A DNA stretch of 64,000 nucleotides, taken from positions 5,830,501 through 5,894,500 of the forward strand of contig CM052358.1 in assembly GCA_028551475.1 (NCBI GenBank). Direction: 5' to 3'. Position 1 is the stretch's first letter. Each line of letters begins with the position of its first letter. The notes under the pieces were generated by a model. It was given only the letters and a program-made list of their open reading frames with translations, did not search any database and had not been told where the DNA came from. The translations under genes were made by a program, and so were the position numbers. The DNA comes from Casuarina equisetifolia. Taxonomy: Eukaryota; Streptophyta; Magnoliopsida; Fagales; Casuarinaceae. Of this stretch, positions 1-13,433 are shown one piece after another.

Positions 1-2555
1 CATGGTTATGTGAGGGTTTGGATATGGGGAAGGATCAGAGTTGGATCATCTTTCTATATGTTTCTGGTTCGGATGTGGGGTGAAAAGTCCTATGCTACGC
101 ATCTCTCTTGAAGCGGGGATAAGTTTCAGGATTGGCAGAGGAGAGGATAAAACATGGATTTTGCCTGTTAAGGAATTTTGCTGGTAGTTCAGTTGGGTCA
201 GTTTAGTCCTCTTTCTTTGTCCAGGGTGTATAGGTGGTATCCACATCAAGCTAGTCGAAGGCATGTTCAGTGAGTTAGCAGACTGCCATCCTCTTGGGTG
301 GCTGTTCCTTGGTTAATGAATGAGTTCTATTGGTTCTTTTGGTGGAGATGACGTCAAGGATGATATTGACATAACAATATATTTGATTCTCTAATTGCTG
401 TTTGTTTTTTTTATTTCCCTTCTCTGGATCTCACTTCTCTCCCCATCGCTACCATTATATTTGTGCATCGTTGAATATTGTTTTATTTATTTATTCTCTA
501 TGGCGGGTTTTTGACTCGTTTAATATGGAGATGCATTATGCATTTAATTCTCTTTATATTCTTCCAGTTTGATGCTGAACACTTTCATGGAAACCCTCAT
601 TATGCTATAAATTTTTGTTTTTATTTTTTTGGAAGAAAAGATAGTTTACTGGTCGCGAACTTTTTTGAAATGTGTTATTTGTACAGGGCGAATTACAATG
701 GATGGAATTCTACGTCAATCTGGAAGACACAAGTCCAAGATCAAGCCTTCTTGGGTCCTTTGGTCTTTTCCCTTCACTATCTCGTGTTTTTGCAGAAATG
801 AGAAAATAAGGGTAAAAGCCAAACAATTTTGTAAATATCCTTCATATCAAATGATGTCTTCATTTCCTTTTAACTCCTTTATTTCTTCAATGTTTAGTCC
901 TGCTGACAACATGTCATTAATGTATATTAATAACCAAGCAGGAGTACAGGAAATTACCATCTATGGCCTCTTGAAGCACTCGGCAATGGTGACTGTGGCA
1001 TATGTTGAATTCATTCTCACTTATGAATTTATCAAATGCGAAGTAACAATATTGAGAAGCCTACTTCTAGTGTGGAAACTTTTCTTCAATTTGCACACCC
1101 GCTTTTGATAAAACCCTTGAGTAACTGCTAAACTAAACATATGCCTAATCAAAGTCATCACAACAGGTAAAAAAGATATCCTTGGAAGTCAATACCATTC
1201 TTTTGTACATGTGCCTCTACTACAAGCCTCTTCTTGAACCGCTTGTTAACTATCAGCATTAGTGTTGATCTGGTGGACCCATCTACACGGTAAGGCTCTA
1301 TAACCTTCTAGAAGTTCATCCAAACCCAAAGTTTGGTTGTGCATTAAAGGGCTTATCGCCTCCATAGCATGCTTCCACTCGACCCATGTCTCCAATTCCA
1401 AGGCCTCATATTACGTTTCTCGCTCACCCATGTCAGTGTACAAGGTACAGTTAAATGTTGAAGGAAGTCTATCTAAAGCAGGTCTTTGTCCATATGGTGC
1501 AATTTGGAGGATGTGAAGTTAATCTCAGCACATATGTGGCTTAAGCAGTTCCTAAAGAATACAAATTGAACTGAGAATACCTTAAATTACAAAAGTCCCA
1601 ACCCAACAAATTAGGGTTGCGATGAAGAACCCTAATGTCCATATACTGCAATTGGACCAAGATCGTAGCACAAAATAGCAATATTTAGCCATAGATGAAT
1701 TAACTTGAACCCGAAAATGAAAATCCCCGAGTTGGCTAACTCTTAGGGTTATCGTTATAAGATCCTAACACAAGATTTACCACTAACAAGTGCATAGATT
1801 TATTCAAATACAACACAAAAGCACTTGCAGTAGACGAATACAATATTTCCTAAAGTTGTTTTAGCACCACATCTTTCTTTAACGTGCGTTTTTCTATAGA
1901 TAAGTAAAGCCCAAAATGCTGCCGTTAAAGGAGGGAAGTTGGGGAAAAGAGATTCATTCTTGATGATGGAAAATAAGGTCACGACAATATGAAGAAGTTT
2001 TCATCTTTGGATTTCTAAGGTTATAAGATTCAGAATTGTTATGTCCGTGACTGAGAGTACCGTGCATTGTTGGATAATGGAAAAATAATGTTACTAAGGT
2101 CGTTGTTTCATCGGAAAATAATGTTAAGGTCATATACCTCTATTGTCTTAGACCCACTGCATTTTGTTTTGACATTGTAATCACTTTATTGGGTGTATCT
2201 CATCTAAGGCGAATGGTGGTAAGATTTTAAGCTTTAGTTAATGCCCTTAAGGGAACTGATATCCTGAAAACCCTTTCTATACTATAGACAAACAGAGCAA
2301 GAAAGAGGTACTTAACCACTTCAATGATGAAAGAAGCGAGAACAACTGTTGCTGGAAAAATTTTAATGCTTAGTTTTACAACGCTAAGACGACATTGTCT
2401 CATCTTCACATTTCGCCCAATGATGGGAGATGCAATTGGATTAGCCCTCCTTACAGCATCACCCAACCATGATTGCTTAGCACAGAAATTATTTGCTGCA
2501 GTTTCATTTTGTGTTGGGAAGGGAAGGAAGCGATAGAGAGAGAAACAGAGAGAGA
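1..2555. other. intergenic region with no recognised gene
   Basis: About 2.5 kb left of the FIT-type gene. All open frames are short, and none shows a family motif or splice sites that join it to another. Moderate A/T content with T-rich runs. The last part will include the 3' untranslated region of the minus-strand gene ending at 2556. Confidence 0.6.
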
Positions 2556-3936
2556 TTAGGCAGATAAAGGTGTTTTAAATTCAAATCCTTGGTTCAACAG
2601 TGCGCCAGCAACCCAGAGCTTCAAATTTGGCAAGTTCATCTCCCGCTTCCTGTCGCTTACCTGTTGCCATCAAACAGCAACGAAGTCACATTCCTGAACA
2701 ACTCGAAGTACATGAAAAACTAAGGCTATGGCAAAAATGATTGAGTTACAGAGAAAAGAGAGCACACATTTAAGGTGAATGTCAACACAAATCTATCCGA
2801 AACTGTGGCCAAGTTGGAGCTCTGGACAATGAAGCAGCTAAGAGACTCGAGAGTCTTGTAAAGTGCCAAAGCAACCCCGGCTTCTTTGTTGCATACCAAT
2901 CTCACATAAAACCCTCTTTCCTCCACTTGAAACACGTCCATCTGCAAAGGAATAAGTAGAAACCGGATGATATTCTTGCTTTGCAAGCAATCGAACAACC
3001 AACAGCTTTGTTAGTCACTTCAATTTATTTATTCTCTATGTAATAACTAGAAGATACAGATTTAACGAACCTGTATGACCTTCTTGCAAATCGGAATGTC
3101 GTTTTGTACCACTTGCACCTTCTTGGGACTTTCAGTAGGTCCTTGATATCTCTCCGCTCCTAGTAAGGATGCTTCAAGACCCGCAATCTCAGATTTTAGC
3201 TTCTTAGCCTTCATTTGCAGGTCTTGCACATAAAGTACAGCATCTCCAACAATGGAGGCCTTGTCCATCTGCACATGTCCAGGGAATTATCACAATTTAT
3301 GTTTACTATCTATAACCATTAATCATTGCGTATGTAAACTGGACATCAAAGTTTTATTTGGTTTTAGCAAAGTTCTTGATCGTGTTTAATGTACTCCAGA
3401 GCATGGCTTACTCTGCAATCTTATAGGAAGTTGGGTCATCATGAACAGAGGCAAAGAAAACGATATAAAAAGGACGGACATACTTTTGTTATGTTAGGAA
3501 CCAGAGCACGTAATGCATAAAGCTTCTCCTTCATCCTTCCCCTTCTCCTCCTCTCTGAGATCAAAGTTCTTGACCTATCAGCCTTTCCCCTCTTCGTCGA
3601 TGTTGTGTTCGTTGTGGTTGTGGTGGTTTCAGAGGAATCCTCCCCATAAATATCTTCTTCCCCTTCCTTTGCTTCCCCACCAAAGCTTGGTAACGTATCA
3701 AACACAGAATTTGGCTCGGACGCCATGGTAGCATCGAAGTTGTAGATATCATCCGGAATGGGACCAAAGTGGCCTTCAACAAAACAACCATTAGTAAGGT
3801 CGGTATCAAAGGGAACAAGAGGATTTTCTCCTTCCCCACGGATCCAATCAATGCATTGGTTGAAGTTTGCCTCTTCAACAAAATCGTGCAACTCAAAATC
3901 GTTGATGTGCATAAAGGCGTTTCCAGAGGCATCCAT
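2556..3936 (-). CDS. FIT: FIT-type bHLH transcription factor (iron-deficiency response)
   Basis: Four minus-strand exons: 3936-3484, 3268-3071, 2941-2768, 2660-2556. All junctions are phase 0 with GT-AG introns, giving 309 residues (the Arabidopsis protein is a little longer, about 318). The start is the ATG of MDASGNAF, the first ATG after a TATA-like box at 3985-3991. Residues about 121-175 form the bHLH domain: basic stretch ISERRRRGRMKEKLYALR, loop VPNITK, then MDKASIVGDAVLYVQDLQ across the first intron. Next come a coiled-coil KKLKSEIAGLEASL and an ACT-like C-terminal part (YVRLVCNKEAGVALALYKTLESL), ending NLKLWVAGALLNQGFEF. FIT acts in the nucleus of root cells with Ib bHLH partners, switching on ferric reductase and the iron transporter under iron shortage (known of the family). 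Between acidic N-terminus and bHLH lies a T-rich tract. Orthology rests on family recognition and on neighbours matching the Arabidopsis FIT locus. Confidence 0.92.
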
Positions 3937-3984
3937 CACTGTCACTTCTCTGATGACGAGCGAATACAGGGATTTCACATGACT

Positions 3985-3991
3985 TTATATA
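3985..3991 (-). promoter_or_regulatory. TATA box of the FIT-type gene
   Basis: TATATAA on the minus strand, 49 bases before the ATG at 3936. Transcription starting about 30 bases downstream would give a very short leader of roughly 20 bases. Positional inference only. Confidence 0.45.
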
Positions 3992-4062
3992 ATCTTGGTG
4001 TGAACGGAATCGCTTCAGAGATGGAAAGTTCTGGAATTAAAATTGTCACGAGTTGACGAAAC

Positions 4063-4188
4063 GGTATTAATAAATAATGGTGTCCACCAATCAGTTGGCC
4101 GTTACCTGTATTTGAAGTACTTGGTGGTATTAATAAAAAATGGCGTCCACCAATCAGTTGGCCGTTACCTGTATTTGAAGTACTTGGT
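4063..4188. repeat. 63-bp tandem duplication upstream of FIT, each unit with a CCAAT box
   Basis: Two nearly identical 63-bp units (from 4063 and from 4126) differ at only a few bases. Each includes CCACCAATCAG; the CCAAT cores are at 4087-4091 and 4150-4154. The array lies about 130-250 bases before the start codon, so it sits in the proximal promoter and doubles any site it contains. Confidence 0.9.
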
Positions 4189-7100
4189 TTCCATTATACT
4201 TCCGAACAATTTAAAACAAAGATGCCTCAATGTCATTCGGAGCGGGAGTGTCAAAGGATCTAAGCGAGGCCTTGACGAGACTAGGTAAGTTCTTTTCAAT
4301 TTCAAGCTTCTTCGTCTGTATATAATATGGACAGCAAGCCCTATAATATATTTGGAGAACTTGTCTAAATTGAATGGTTAAAGTAGTCGTTTAAATTGAA
4401 TGGTTAAAGGTGGTTACTATATCAACTCCCCTTGATTAAAGAGTAGCCTCAGGTTTCAACTCCTGAATTGTTATTAGAACCCGTGATTGATTTGTCTTTT
4501 TTAGCTTGATATGTTATGAGACCAAAAAAAGTATAAATTTAAATCTCCTCTCCTTTTATTTTAAGTGATAACTCAGGCTTAACTGGTGAACACAGATTTG
4601 GAATAAGACCTGCCCATTTGAGTTCTAACTTAAATCAGAGGGCCATACTGACTTTGTTAAATGTTATAATTAATTAAATTAATTAAACTAATCATGCTGA
4701 ACATCATGCCATGGCGTAGGGTTTTAAACCTCTTTCGCTTAAGTTCAATACTTATAAAATATTCGTTGGTTTGCTCCAAGTTCGTTGTCCAGTGGGGGCA
4801 GAATGAATCTCAATATTAACATATGCCAGACATTGGATGGTTTTATTCAATTTTTCTAAGTTGTGAACGGAATCATATGGTGTTTTAACATGAACTCATG
4901 AACATCTAATAGTTTATGCCAAGGCACAAAGCACAGACGTTTTATTTAAAAGACATAACTCGCAACTTTTATGATATCTATCGTAAAAAGGTAGCAAAAT
5001 CATCAACTAACCAATTGCTATGACTGCCAGATTTGGTCGGGTTGAAAGCCATGTGACATCCAAGTTAATCTTCGAAGGCGGAGGTGAAAGCAACATGTAA
5101 AACTTATGCATATGTGGAGCATAAAAAGAAAATAGACTGAGTGATATGGTTAAAGTAGCCTAAGAAGGCTTAAGATCGTCTACAGCTTCTGGAAAAAGTT
5201 TAGTCCAGAAATTTCAGAACATTGAAGATTGTTTACATGGCGCCCTACTTAATTTTCGAATTTCATGTATGCTTGCTTATTTATGCAAGGAATGAGTCTA
5301 AAAATAATTTGTGATCTAGCTTTTCTAATTTTCTATTATGTTTTTGCTTTTTCTAGTGAAGTCATACCCAAACTAAAATAAGATTTGTCCACAAACACCT
5401 AACTTAATTTGGAGTAAGTATTACTTGAAATTTCTTATTCATAGATTTGATATTGGATGTGTAAGTGGATGTATCTATTTAAAAAAAGATACTAAAATAA
5501 GATTTGTTCATTCGTTATATTATTTTTTTTTCTTCCTTGATTACCCATTACCCTAAACCTTCAATTTGATCAACTAAATTTTCTAAGAAAAAAGCTTCAC
5601 CAATAAAACCTGTATTTCAAATTGCAACTTTTAGATGAAATGTTTATGATTTTAATTAATTTTTCAAAACATGAGTTCAACTAAATATGATGGAGGGAAC
5701 TTTAGGTTCTTAAAGACACAAGACGAAGAAATTGAAGAAAACTATATGAGTTATATCTTCTACTCAAATATCATTATTAGGTGATATAGGAGTTGTATGC
5801 TTAAATCAAATTTAAAATCGAGTAGTTTTGTACACATGAAATGTTTCAAATGCACAAAAGATCTAAATCATAAGCTCCCTGTTTCTTAATTTAAGTGCAT
5901 AATTAATGAGAAAAAATTGACATTTGCAAAGACAATAACATATTAACTAATAAGACTTATTTTAATCATGGAAGTGGAGATATACAATTGATATGTTAAT
6001 AGATGTAAAATGCATTGAATGGGGTCACCAAGAAGAATTATTCTATAAATTATTGTAATTTTTTTTGTTTGATAAATTCTGAAGATTATTAATTGTAAAA
6101 GATTAAGTTAATTGAATTTGAAACTAATTAATGTTTGGTAATATCTTTGTTCGTTGAGTTGTTATATCAAACTTTTTATGAAAACATATTATTAAAATAA
6201 TATCCATAATTTCATTATGAAGTACAAATCATCCCTAAAATTAAATCTACTAAAACTATCTCAATCTAAGCTCAGATCTAGTAAATAATTATACAAATCA
6301 ATGCCCTAAAAGGTTAACAAACGTGTGGTTAGATTAGCAACTTGAAACAAAATATGTAGGTAGAATAAGATAACATTAAAAGCAAGTATTTTTTTTAATG
6401 AATATTTCATAGAGCAATTATTTGTAACGGAACATGTAATTGAAAAGGATTTTCTTGGGAAACTACATGATAATTAGAAGTAAGGAAACATCTACTTATG
6501 TTTAAACAAAAGAAAACATAGAAAAATTCCCCTCCCCGTATATTAGAGAAAGAAAGTAAAAAAAAAAAAAAACTCATAAGGAACATCAATTGATAAAGAA
6601 GCATAATACCTTTTTGTCTAGTTGGCATGGTGTCTCGTTCATGAAATAAATGAATTGTAAGTCTTTATTTGAAAATTTTATGAAATTTTTATTCTTATAA
6701 AAAAAGGTTGGCTTTAACAATCACAATGGTCCATCACTTTTTAATTCACTATAAGTTAATAAGGTTTGAATATTTTAATCTTATATTCGACACCTGAGTT
6801 GGAATGTGTACGTAAATAAATAAAATATTTTCTAAAAAATAACAATCACAATGGCTCGTAATCTTTTGTGATGAAACAAAGAATGTTATGATTCACGTAC
6901 ATCAGGACCGTAGAAGATGTTACCATGAAATAGTGCCATGTCCCACACCACCACCACCAAACCCCTACCCATCAACACTTAAAGAGCCCGACCAAATGAT
7001 TGGGACGCTGAGGAGAATCGAATATGTCGGCCCGGTTTTGTGGCTATCGGTTGGATGGATGTTGAAATGGCCTACGGCACCAAGTCCCACTGGAATATTA

Positions 7101-10100
7101 TATGAATACCGGCAAGCTTAATGCAGTAGGTACTGCTACTAAATCGGGCATGTGTCACGCAATAATCTCAGCATGGCCCCATAAACTTAGCATGTGCCTC
7201 AAGCTGTTCTACCGCCAAATGTGCCTCAGGCTGCCTTCGGAAGTGTAGTAAACAGTAAGTGCAATCTAGCAAAGAGAGTTGACTTCCTAGTGGATTCCTT
7301 GGGTAATGTTGTCTGTCGAGGCTTAAGAAATAAGTTTGAGTCAAGGGCTTGGGCATTATACCTTTAGCGCCCAAACGATGCCCTAATAGATTTCGTTAGA
7401 ACAAGACCAATGGAATGGTTTAGAACAAAGCCCATAGGCCCATCAAGAGCAGCTACATGCGTCAGCTGGTCTAATTTTATGCAAGTGTAGGGTTCACTAA
7501 AATTGTTGGTTTGAAAGTGTAATTGAGGTGTCATTGGCAATATTGTAGTTGTGATTGATGTGTTGAGGCATGGGTTGAGTGTGGTTTTTTAAGTCAAGGG
7601 AATAATTGTATGGGCGGGTTGAGAATGTAAAAACTTTGCAATCTATTGGTATAATTCTTGGTGTAAAGAACTTTCTAGGTAGTTTGGCTTGAAAACAACG
7701 GATGTATGTACTAAAATTGATTAAGCTTAATCACCTACATGCTATGTTGTCTAGTTCATTCTATCCGTACTTTTTTTATGAGATTGGTAGTGACATAACA
7801 CAAAAATTGTACCCATTCAATTAGCACGATTCAACAAACCGAAAAAGGGTTGAAGATCCATTTATAATTTTGCCTTGTAAGAAATGAAGTTGCACCACTT
7901 ATCCTTGAATTCTAATTTCACAAAGCTATGATCATAAGATTGCAAATATATATGCCCTAAAAATAGATATTTGAGGCTTAAACATATGATATCTCATAGC
8001 TCAAACAAGACAATATGATTAATTGTTTAATGCTTAACTTATGTGATAAGAAGATGCTCAAATGCACCAACACTTCCATGCAAACTATGATATTCATAGG
8101 GACGATTTTGTTTTGGGTTTTAAGTGTACTATATGCTACCTCTGCGTATGGCTACATGATAAATATTCTAGGTAATAACTATATATCTTGATATTGCCTA
8201 AGTAAGTAATCGAGAAAATGAGCTTAAAATGATTACATTATGTGCTGTCCTAGGGTGAAATACATGTATTCCCTTCTCAATGAAATATGTAGCAAAGGAT
8301 CTTGATTACAGATCAACCGTTACTGGCTCGAACACAGTTACGTCGAAGTTACAAATACACTTAATGTAGATGAAACTGTCTGGCATATTTTGGGAAATCT
8401 ATTTGTGTCAAAATATACCATGCGTTATATGTTGTTTCTTCCCAAATAAATTCATTTATGATTTCCCTACAAACGGATGAATTGTGGGACAACTTTATTG
8501 ACTTATTTTTCTGGTAAAAACATGGTTTTTTTTGTCTACTTTTCTCTTGAATTTTTAAACAGAAAAAAAAATAAAAACAATATCGTTTGACATATTTTAC
8601 CCAGTAAAAATGCTATCTTGCAACTCTATTCCTCTAAAATATACGCGAGTTCCCCAGGCGTGTTTGCAGAAAGAATGAGGCCATTGTTCCCGTTCTTGGG
8701 GCGATCGAAACTAGCAAATAAATGCCCATAAACCAAAGTTTACGTTACCCATGACCATTGCCTTCATTTACTGATTTGAACATTACGAATCCTCATTCGA
8801 GTTTGAAATGGTCAAGCGTTTCAGTGAAATGAAACTTATTTAACTTTAAGCTTTTGAGCTTTGTGCGTCATATCATGACATTTAAAAAGCCTTAAAGCTT
8901 AAGGCCTAGGATTCTACTTCACTTAAACCAAAACCAATTTTCAAGCTTCTAAGCGAGAAACCTTATCCTGTCTCGAATCATGACAAACCATCACACTCCA
9001 TAGCTGCTTATGACTTCCTCACTTGGGCCCCACTTTGCAGAATTTATACTTCAAATAGCCTTTTCTATCCTTGTGGTGGCTTTACTTTGGCCCAGTTTGT
9101 AGTATTTATGCATAAGGTGGTTGTCCATGTCATAGGTTACCCACTCTATAGTTTGGACTTGAAATTTGGAGTTGAATTTTAATCATATATGTCAAAAGAC
9201 TCAGAAGTTAAGGGTAACTAAAATCCATTCCACTTATATCAAAACTAATGTTGGGATCCCCATACACGAATTGGGTGATTTCGGGTCTGTCCATTATTTT
9301 GACGATTTTGGGATTGTTTGGGACTTAAAACTTTGGGACGCGGACCCTTGAAGTTCTATAAACTTTTTTATAATAGAGAAAAGGGATAACTCACATGATT
9401 GCGACAACCTTAAGCGTAAAGAACAATTCACTAAATTTTATTATACGTATCGAGATCGATGAAAAAACAATACTTTCCTGTCCAAGTTGCAAAAATTATA
9501 TTGAAAAAACATCTTCCTATCCAACTCGCTGAAATTATATTGATTTCGTAGATCGTACTTCAAATGCTTGTGATCCATCCTTAATTTGACTTTACGAAAG
9601 ATTAACTGTCCCTAACAATAATATAAGTATTTAAAAGCCAGTTTCTTCTAAGTAGTGAATGAACTTGTAGTAGCTCTCTGGTTGTCCAGATAAATGTAGA
9701 AGATACCACGACAGGCTTTGCTTGAAGCAGAAGCGTCGGTCAAATTTTGCGGGGAAAATACATCGAGGAATACTGTATAACGCATGTGGCGGCGCGTGGA
9801 CTTTCCAATCTTCAGTCAATCCGAAATACGGGAGTAGGGGCCGAAAAGTTAGACGGTACCTTTGGGAAGAGTTGGGCGGCGGTCCGGTTTCCCATTCATT
9901 CTGTGGGTCAGACATTCTGTGGTCTCTGACCTTTCCGCCTTTTTTTTACGCTTTTCTGTGCGATTCTATGGGTCGGTAACCCCTGTGCCCCGGAATTCCG
10001 ATTTGGCTCACTCTTTCCAGAGAATCACAGGATAAGTTTTTACATTGAACGCGTGGACCACCTTCCCTTAATGGCAGTACTATCAAGTCGTCGAACCCGA

Positions 10101-10475
10101 CATAGCCGGGTTCTAATGGCTAAGGTCAACTCCGCCGTGTCACCACGTCACCCGATGAGTTAGGCGTGCACTCCAATCTTAATCAAGGTCTCGGCCTTCT
10201 CTATTATCTTTACGTGGGGATTCAAGTCCTACTTGTACGTGAAATGCCCACGAAATATACAAATGCGTCGAGGGTGCTTTCCTCGTGGTATGCAATCGGG
10301 CTTCTAAACCTCTGTAACTTCTCTCACTTGAAAACCGGTTCATAGCCAAGGTGGGTTTTTCTTCTGCCGTTGTTTTGGAGTTGTGGTATTGATCTTGTTT
10401 ATAGTCATTCGTCGCTTTCTTGCAGAATTCTGTGGTTTCAGAGAGATTAAAAAAAAGATTCAAAGCTTACAAGGG
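4189..10475. other. AT-rich intergenic spacer, no recognised gene
   Basis: More than 6 kb with long A/T stretches between 4.3 and 9.6 kb and no coding signal I can support. Open frames are short and isolated, without convincing splice partners. The 6.9-7.5 kb and 9.65-10.4 kb parts are richer in G/C. The latter probably holds the promoter and 5' untranslated region of the CHY/RING gene beginning at 10476. I recognise no transposase, reverse transcriptase or terminal repeats. Confidence 0.55.
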
Positions 10476-13433
10476 ATGGAGGGTGAAACCGGGTCTCCGT
10501 TGTCTTCTCAGAGTTCATGTGTTTCTGAATTTAGCGATGAAGACGTTTCGTTGATGGAACTCGGCTCTGGGAATCACGGGTATGTCTCATTTTTCTCCTT
10601 CCGGATGAGTCTGTTTCTCCTTTTCGTCCTTCTTTAGAGGTGAATTTCTGAATTGGGTCCTGTTCCTTTAGCTGATATAGTATTAACATCTGGGTTGCTC
10701 TTGTGTATGCTTAGGTGCTCACATTACAGGAGGAGATGCAAGATCAGAGCACCCTGCTGCGGTGAGATTTTCGACTGCAGACATTGCCATAATGAAGCAA
10801 AAGTATATGCATTTAAAGCTCGCGATCCCTTTATTATATTTTCTCTTTTATTTCTCGTCTCCTCTGTTTGTGATAATAATTTTTAGTGATCTTAACCGTA
10901 AGGTATTTCTTATTTTGTTTTGGCATGAACAGAATTCTGTGGAACTTGACCATCTCGATCAACATGATCTTCCACGCCATGAAGTTGAAAAGGTCCGCAA
11001 TTTTTATACGTCCTTTGAACTTCAAGTAATCTGATGGTGTCTCTTCTTTTAAAAGTTATTATTTTTCTTTTTTTCTTTTTGTTTTAGCTGATCCAATCCG
11101 TTATGCTGCCGCTCCTCTGTTCTTGTTGCTTCTCCTTCTCTTTTTATTTCAACTTAGTTTTTACTACGTTGTCTAATTTGAATCATTGCCCAGTATTTGT
11201 CTCCTAAGATCGATAAGTCTGTGCTTCCGGGCCTCCTTGAACCCATTAGCATATGAGTTTTGCGTAGCCAGCTATTTCTGGAAATACATTTACTTGAAGA
11301 AAGGACGCATGTCGAGACCAGATGTGCCTCCAAAGAGAACCGTCACCAGCAATGTAACGCTGAATTTTCAGTTATTAGGACCGGAGGAAGTTACCATGTC
11401 AGTGCTGAATATGTCCATAAACTTATCCATGTCCCTCAAAACCTTAGCTGGCTCTCTTGTCTCCTGCACTCAGGAACTATTGCAACCCTGGGCTTTTTTG
11501 AGACATGTATTCTGTATCAAAGGGGCAATTAGAGTTCATTTGGCCTGTTTTGTCACATGGAAACTCACTTTGTGCTTTTCTGGTCTTTGCTTTTTCTTTA
11601 TCTGTCAATCCAGTGATGTAAGTTATGGAAAAGCCAAAAACATTTTCCTTTAGGGCGAAACTCTGGTGATCCCTTGGATTTTCTAGAAGTCCGAGGGAAA
11701 CATTTGCGTTGAACACTCGCGAGATCTTTCGTTCATTCTTGTGGATATGGTCTTTAATGTTGCTCCTTTCCCTTCTCTGAACTGTCCATGTTTGGTCCAA
11801 CTGCAGGTCATCTGCTCCCTTTGCAGTACAGAACAAGATGTAAATTCCCTAAACGTGAAACCAAAATTCAGGTTTTGAGGTTAATTTTTGATCTGGTGGG
11901 TATTGACTTTGACTTGCATAATAATCAGGTTCAACAATATTGCATTAGCTGTGGAGTTTGCATGGGGAAGTACTTCTGTGCAACATGCAAGTTCTTTGAT
12001 GATGATGTAAGTTTCAAAGTTTTGAGCTTGACCCACTGAAAAGATAAAATGAGTGAACAGGCGCCTTCTCCTGGATACTGTTTTGTTTTCTGGTTTGAAA
12101 ATTTCAATGTTTGCTTATACAACCAATTTTTCCTCTTTCAGACTTCAAAGAACCAATATCACTGTGATGAATGTGGTATATGCAGGTGGTTTCCGTTATT
12201 CCTCTTCCTTTTGATTTTTTAATGGCAAAAATTTTATCTTCTTTCACCATTTTCATAAAAGCCTTTCCTGCTAATGTATTTTACAGAACTGGAGGCGAGG
12301 AGAATTTCTTCCACTGCAAGACATGTGGTTAGTGAGGGAATGGAAAATTCTTGATCATTTGCTGCTCTTCTCTGTCTTAGTCTTCTTCTTTGTAACAACC
12401 TTGCTATCTTTTCCACAGAATGTTGCTACTCTAAATCGATAGAAAATGGGCATCTTTGTGTGGAAAAAGCAACCCACCACGATTGCCCTGTTTGCTTTGA
12501 GGTAATGTAAAGCATCATTCTGCTCATTAAAAATGCGATACAATTTTTTTTTGGTTGTTGTTTCTGGTTATAACAGGATAAGTGCCTGTTGTGGTTTGCA
12601 GTTTCTATTTGATACGCTGAAACGTGTTGTTGTCTTACGTTGTGGACACACAATGCACGGTGAATGTGTGGAGGAGATGCAGAAACATTTTCAGTAAGCA
12701 CTTGCTTGTTCTTCACTTTCACATTCTACCCATTATGGACCTGTGACATGAAACAATGTTATAAGAGCAATAAGAATATAACACAAACTGATTTCTGCAG
12801 TAGGCAGTTCCTCTTTCTATGACTTAAGTCTTCACTAATTTCTATTTCCTCTTGGTTGATGTGCCTGTTCGTTTTTCAACTTATCCTCGCACAAATTTTC
12901 AGCTAGGGATAATCTTCCTTCTTCTTGCAGGTACTCTTGCCCCATCTGCTCCAAGTCCATGTGGGACATGTCCCAGGCGTGGGCAAAGCTTGATCAACTG
13001 GTAAATAAATGATCTCCACGTTCTTGCCTTCAAAACAAGAATGAGCTTATGTTGATGACATCAATGCTTCATTTCCTAATGTCCTCTTTTACTGAACGTT
13101 TGATGCAGATAACCGCAACACCAATGTTTGAGATATACTTGAATAAGATGGTAAGTAACTAAGCCCAGTTCGAAATATTTATTCAATTCACCAATGTCAG
13201 CTACCATATGTCTCTGATTGAGCGTTTATAACCAAAATTAGGTCTGGATTCTGTGCAATGATTGTGGGACAAAGTCTCACGTCCAGTTCCATGTTATGGG
13301 ACATAAATGCCAGAGCTGCAGTTCCTACAATACTAGACAGATAAAAGGAGACCCAACAACTTCGTGTACATCAAGGGTGACCGAGATGGTGAGTTGGCAA
13401 GCTGGACAATCAAGAGACCCTCAGATTGTCTGA
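10476..13433 (+). CDS. CHY zinc-finger / RING-H2 E3 ubiquitin ligase (PIRH2/MIEL1/CHYR1 family)
   Basis: Twelve exons: 10476-10579, 10715-10802, 10933-10992, 11807-11839, 11929-12006, 12142-12185, 12287-12327, 12419-12501, 12602-12693, 12931-13000, 13109-13150, 13242-13433. Phases close into 308 residues. In order: acidic Ser-rich N-terminus; CHY finger ([20 protein letters not shown] then CRHCHNEA and the HDLPRHEV helix); CTCHY finger ([40 protein letters not shown]); RING-H2 finger CPVCFEFLFD...CGHTMHGEC...CPICSKS; C-terminal rubredoxin-like [19 protein letters not shown]. The zinc ligands I checked are present. Family members attach ubiquitin to transcription factors and stress proteins; MIEL1 targets MYB30 and related factors, and CHYR1 acts in abscisic-acid and drought responses. 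I cannot say which subfamily this is, so no symbol is given. Intron 3 is the longest (814 bases). The gene converges on the SOSEKI gene. Confidence 0.93.

Noticed and set aside
46..264. Possible retroelement remnant (plus-strand frame reads GISFRIGRGEDKTW, reminiscent of LINE C-terminal regions)
   Set aside because: Too short and interrupted by a stop; no reverse transcriptase motif nearby, so not supported.
3975..3980. ATGTGA start-stop upstream frame before FIT
   Set aside because: It lies only a few bases after the TATA box, so it is probably upstream of the transcription start.
11186..11653. 155-codon open frame in the CHY/RING gene
   Set aside because: It lies wholly within intron 3, whose removal is needed to join the HEVEK and VICSLC parts of the zinc-finger region. 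No recognisable protein.
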